This document shows positions 60,022 through 64,000 of a stretch of 64,000 nucleotides of DNA, one piece after another (position 1 is the first letter of the stretch; every line of letters starts with the position of its first letter). Position numbers and translations under genes: made by a program. The notes beneath the pieces were generated by a model. That model ran no database searches. It saw nothing but the letters and a program-made list of their open reading frames with translations, and was not told the origin of the DNA. Location of the stretch: the NCBI RefSeq assembly GCF_027497195.1, contig NZ_CP114905.1, positions 7,790,001-7,854,000 on the forward strand, given 5' to 3'. This stretch comes from Streptomyces sp. WMMC500. GTDB taxonomy: Bacteria > Actinomycetota > Actinomycetes > Streptomycetales > Streptomycetaceae.

Positions 60022-61224
60022 ATGTCGCGCCTCGGCACCCTCGGCGCCCGCCTCTACCGCGGTGAGGCCGGCTACGACTTCGTTGCGAAGCGGTTCCTCT
60101 GGTACGGCGTCTCCGTCCTCATCACGGTCATCGCGGTCGCCGGCTTCTTCATCCGCGGCCTGAACATGGGCATCGAGTTCGAGGGCGGCGCGGTCTTCAC
60201 CACCCCGAAGACCGAGACCTCGGTCTCGCAGGCCCAGGAGGTCGCCGAGGACGCCTCGGGCCACCAGGCCATCGTCCAGGAGCTGGGCAGCGGGAAGCTC
60301 CGCATCCAGGTCAGCAGCATCGAGACGCAGCAGTCCGACAAGGTCAAGTCGGCGCTCGCCGAAGAGCTGAACGTCGACGCGGGGCAGATCAACGACCAGC
60401 TCGTCGGCCCCAGTTGGGGCGAGCAGATCGCGAACAAGGCGTGGCAGGGCCTGGCGATCTTCATGGTCCTCGTGGTGATCTATCTCGCCATCGCCTTCGA
60501 GTGGCGCATGGCGCTGTCGGCGCTCGTCGCGCTGATCCACGACCTGACGATCACGGTCGGCGTCTACACGATCGTCGGCTTCGAAGTCACCCCGGGCACG
60601 GTCATCGGCCTGCTGACCATCCTGGGTTACTCGCTGTACGACACGGTGGTGGTCTTCGACGGCCTCAAGGAGAGCACGAAGGACATCACCAAGCAGACGG
60701 GCTTCACCTACCGGGAGGCGGCCAACCGCAGCCTCAACGGCACGCTCGTCCGCTCCATCAACACCACCGTCGTCGCTCTGCTGCCGGTCGCCGGCCTGCT
60801 GTTCATCGGCGGCGGCGTGCTCGGCGGCGGCATGCTCAACGACATCGCGCTGTCGCTGTTCGTCGGCCTCGCGGCCGGCGCGTACTCCTCGATCTTCATC
60901 GCCACCCCGTTGGTCGTCGACTTCAAGGAGCGCGACCCCGCGATCAAGGCACACAACAAGCGCGTGGCCGCCCGCCGCGCCTCCGACGCCCGGGCCGCCG
61001 CCCGCGGCGAGAAGGCGTCGGCCCGGCGCGAGGACGGGCCCGGCGCGGCGGCGGTCGAGGACGCCGAGCCGCAGGACGACCCCCGCGCCCCCGAACCCGC
61101 GGGCCAGGGCGTCGTCGGGTCCCCGCGCGCCGAGGGCCGCCGGCAGCAGCCGGTGTCGCGGCAGCGCGGCCGGGGCCGGCCCTCCGGCAGCCGCGGCGGC
61201 CGGTCGGGGGGCAAGCGGCGGTGA
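60022..61224 (+). CDS. secF: Protein translocase subunit SecF
   Basis: Encodes 400 residues, one base after secD. Six helices are expected; visible blocks are GIEFEGGAVF, AIAFEWRMALSALVALIHDL, YDTVVVFDGLKE and RSLNGTLVRSINTTV. The last ~90 residues are a basic Arg/Gly/Pro-rich cytoplasmic tail. It pairs with SecD. The ATG has GAAGGAGG upstream, and the stop overlaps the apt GTG. Confidence 0.96.
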   Translation: MSRLGTLGARLYRGEAGYDFVAKRFLWYGVSVLITVIAVAGFFIRGLNMGIEFEGGAVFTTPKTETSVSQAQEVAEDASGHQAIVQELGSGKLRIQVSSIETQQSDKVKSALAEELNVDAGQINDQLVGPSWGEQIANKAWQGLAIFMVLVVIYLAIAFEWRMALSALVALIHDLTITVGVYTIVGFEVTPGTVIGLLTILGYSLYDTVVVFDGLKESTKDITKQTGFTYREAANRSLNGTLVRSINTTVVALLPVAGLLFIGGGVLGGGMLNDIALSLFVGLAAGAYSSIFIATPLVVDFKERDPAIKAHNKRVAARRASDARAAARGEKASARREDGPGAAAVEDAEPQDDPRAPEPAGQGVVGSPRAEGRRQQPVSRQRGRGRPSGSRGGRSGGKRR

Positions 61225-61769
61225 GTGTGCCCGACGGGACCCGGGAGCTGCTGCTCAGCCGGATCCAGGACGTGCCGGACTATCCGCAGCCCGGCGTGAT
61301 GTTCAAGGACATCACCCCGCTGCTGGCCGACGCGAAGGCGTTCACGCTGCTCACGGACGCGCTGACCGACGTCTGCCGGGAGCAGGGTGCGCAGAAGGTC
61401 GTCGGTCTGGAGGCGCGCGGCTTCATCCTGGGCGCGCCGGTCGCGGTGCGCGCGGGGATCGGCTTCGTGCCCGTACGCAAGGCAGGCAAGCTGCCGGGCG
61501 CCACCCTCGGGCAGGCGTACGACCTGGAGTACGGCACGGCGGAGATCGAGATACACGCGGACGCCCTGCAGCCCGGCGACCGGGTGCTGGTCATCGACGA
61601 CGTGCTGGCCACCGGCGGCACCGCGGAGGCGTCGGTGCAGCTCATCCGGCGCGCCGGCGGCACCGTCACCGGTCTGGCCGTGCTGCTGGAGCTGGGCTTC
61701 CTGGCCGGCCGGGCGCGCGTCGAGCGGGCGCTCGACGGCGCTCCGCTGGACGCGCTCGTCACCGTCTGA
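61221..61769 (+). CDS. apt: Adenine phosphoribosyltransferase
   Basis: Encodes 182 residues. The PRPP-binding motif is [16 protein letters not shown]; other family blocks are [18 protein letters not shown] and [14 protein letters not shown]. It salvages adenine to AMP. The GTG overlaps the secF stop. The link apt-relA downstream is conserved in Streptomyces. Confidence 0.96.
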   Translation: MSVPDGTRELLLSRIQDVPDYPQPGVMFKDITPLLADAKAFTLLTDALTDVCREQGAQKVVGLEARGFILGAPVAVRAGIGFVPVRKAGKLPGATLGQAYDLEYGTAEIEIHADALQPGDRVLVIDDVLATGGTAEASVQLIRRAGGTVTGLAVLLELGFLAGRARVERALDGAPLDALVTV

Positions 61770-61812
61770 GCGGTCCGGGGAGGCCGGGCGTCCCGGGCGG
61801 CCCGGCGGGTCT

Positions 61813-61836
61813 GTGCCGTCCGGGCGGCACGTGCCG
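61813..61836 (+). promoter_or_regulatory. Overlapping hairpins between apt and relA
   Basis: GTGCCG-N6-CGGCAC is directly followed by GTGCCG, so the middle arm can pair with either side. It may terminate apt transcription or act on readthrough into relA. Confidence 0.3.
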
Positions 61837-61907
61837 TCCCGGTCGGCGTTCTGCCCGGTGGGGGGCCTGGTCAGGCGGTTGCCGGGTGGTGCGGACGCGA
61901 CGGCAGA

Positions 61908-61913
61908 TACCAT
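61908..61913 (+). promoter_or_regulatory. -10 candidate for relA
   Basis: TACCAT, about 50 nt before the TTG start. No clear -35. Confidence 0.3.
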
Positions 61914-61962
61914 GGCAGTTCCGGGGATCTCCCCGTGGGCCGTCCACCGTCAAGGAGTGCTC

Positions 61963-64000
<2,038 letters not shown>

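Overview
The window is very GC-rich actinomycete DNA, almost certainly from Streptomyces or a close sporulating relative. The evidence is the composition, the frequent GTG starts with ATGA/GTGA gene overlaps, an almost canonical ssgB (sporulation septum) gene, a phosphatidylinositol mannoside pathway, and the core order pdxS-pdxT-yebC-ruvC-ruvA-ruvB-yajC-secD-secF-apt-relA. It is chromosomal core with a few accessory insertions. I see no plasmid, phage, transposase, rRNA or CRISPR.

Layout. 0.1-6.7 kb: a translationally coupled MoxR / DUF58 / small protein / VWA operon, then an HtrA-like membrane protease and an OmpR-type two-component pair. 6.8-10.4 kb: a lysophospholipid acyltransferase, a Tat-exported glycerophosphodiesterase, an acetyltransferase and two small membrane proteins. 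10.6-13.5 kb: a methionine importer made of metN and an unusual in-frame MetI-MetQ fusion, preceded by a Met/Cys-rich leader peptide. 13.5-22.4 kb: corrin/siroheme genes (cobL, a very long BluB-CobT fusion, a siroheme synthase-like protein) plus an acetyltransferase and a SpoU methylase. 22.5-29.2 kb: a Ser/Thr kinase, small proteins, an APH-fold kinase, a zinc-ribbon protein, tRNA-Val, a secreted streptogrisin-type protease under a LacI-type palindrome, and an Eis-like acetyltransferase. 29.2-36.6 kb: tRNA-Gly-Cys-Val and two tRNA-Val(CAC) genes, pabB-pabC, ssgB and small membrane/redox genes. The last tRNA gene at each of the two tRNA sites is followed, in the same phase, by an 85-bp tandem repeat array. 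36.6-48.7 kb: a DnaQ-like exonuclease, thrS, a HIT hydrolase, a divergent pair of PLP genes (transsulfuration-type enzyme and MocR regulator), a membrane protein and an EF-G-like GTPase. 49-52.3 kb: pgsA-patA-pimA. 52.5-64 kb: pyridoxal phosphate synthase, YebC, RuvCAB, YajC-SecDF, Apt and the first 679 codons of the (p)ppGpp synthetase/hydrolase, cut by the window end.

How the genes fit together. PdxST makes the cofactor used by the PLP enzymes at 42-44.7 kb. BluB and CobT make and activate the B12 lower ligand. PgsA, PatA and PimA are successive enzymes of PIM synthesis. RuvA, RuvB and RuvC form the Holliday junction resolvasome. YajC, SecD and SecF form the accessory Sec complex. The most unusual items are the MetI-MetQ fusion with its leader peptide, the repeat arrays behind the tRNAs, the divergent PLP pair with nested inverted repeats, a 9-bp minisatellite inside pabB, and a partial duplication of the DUF58 gene tail. 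Coordinates and motifs were read by eye; no database search was run.
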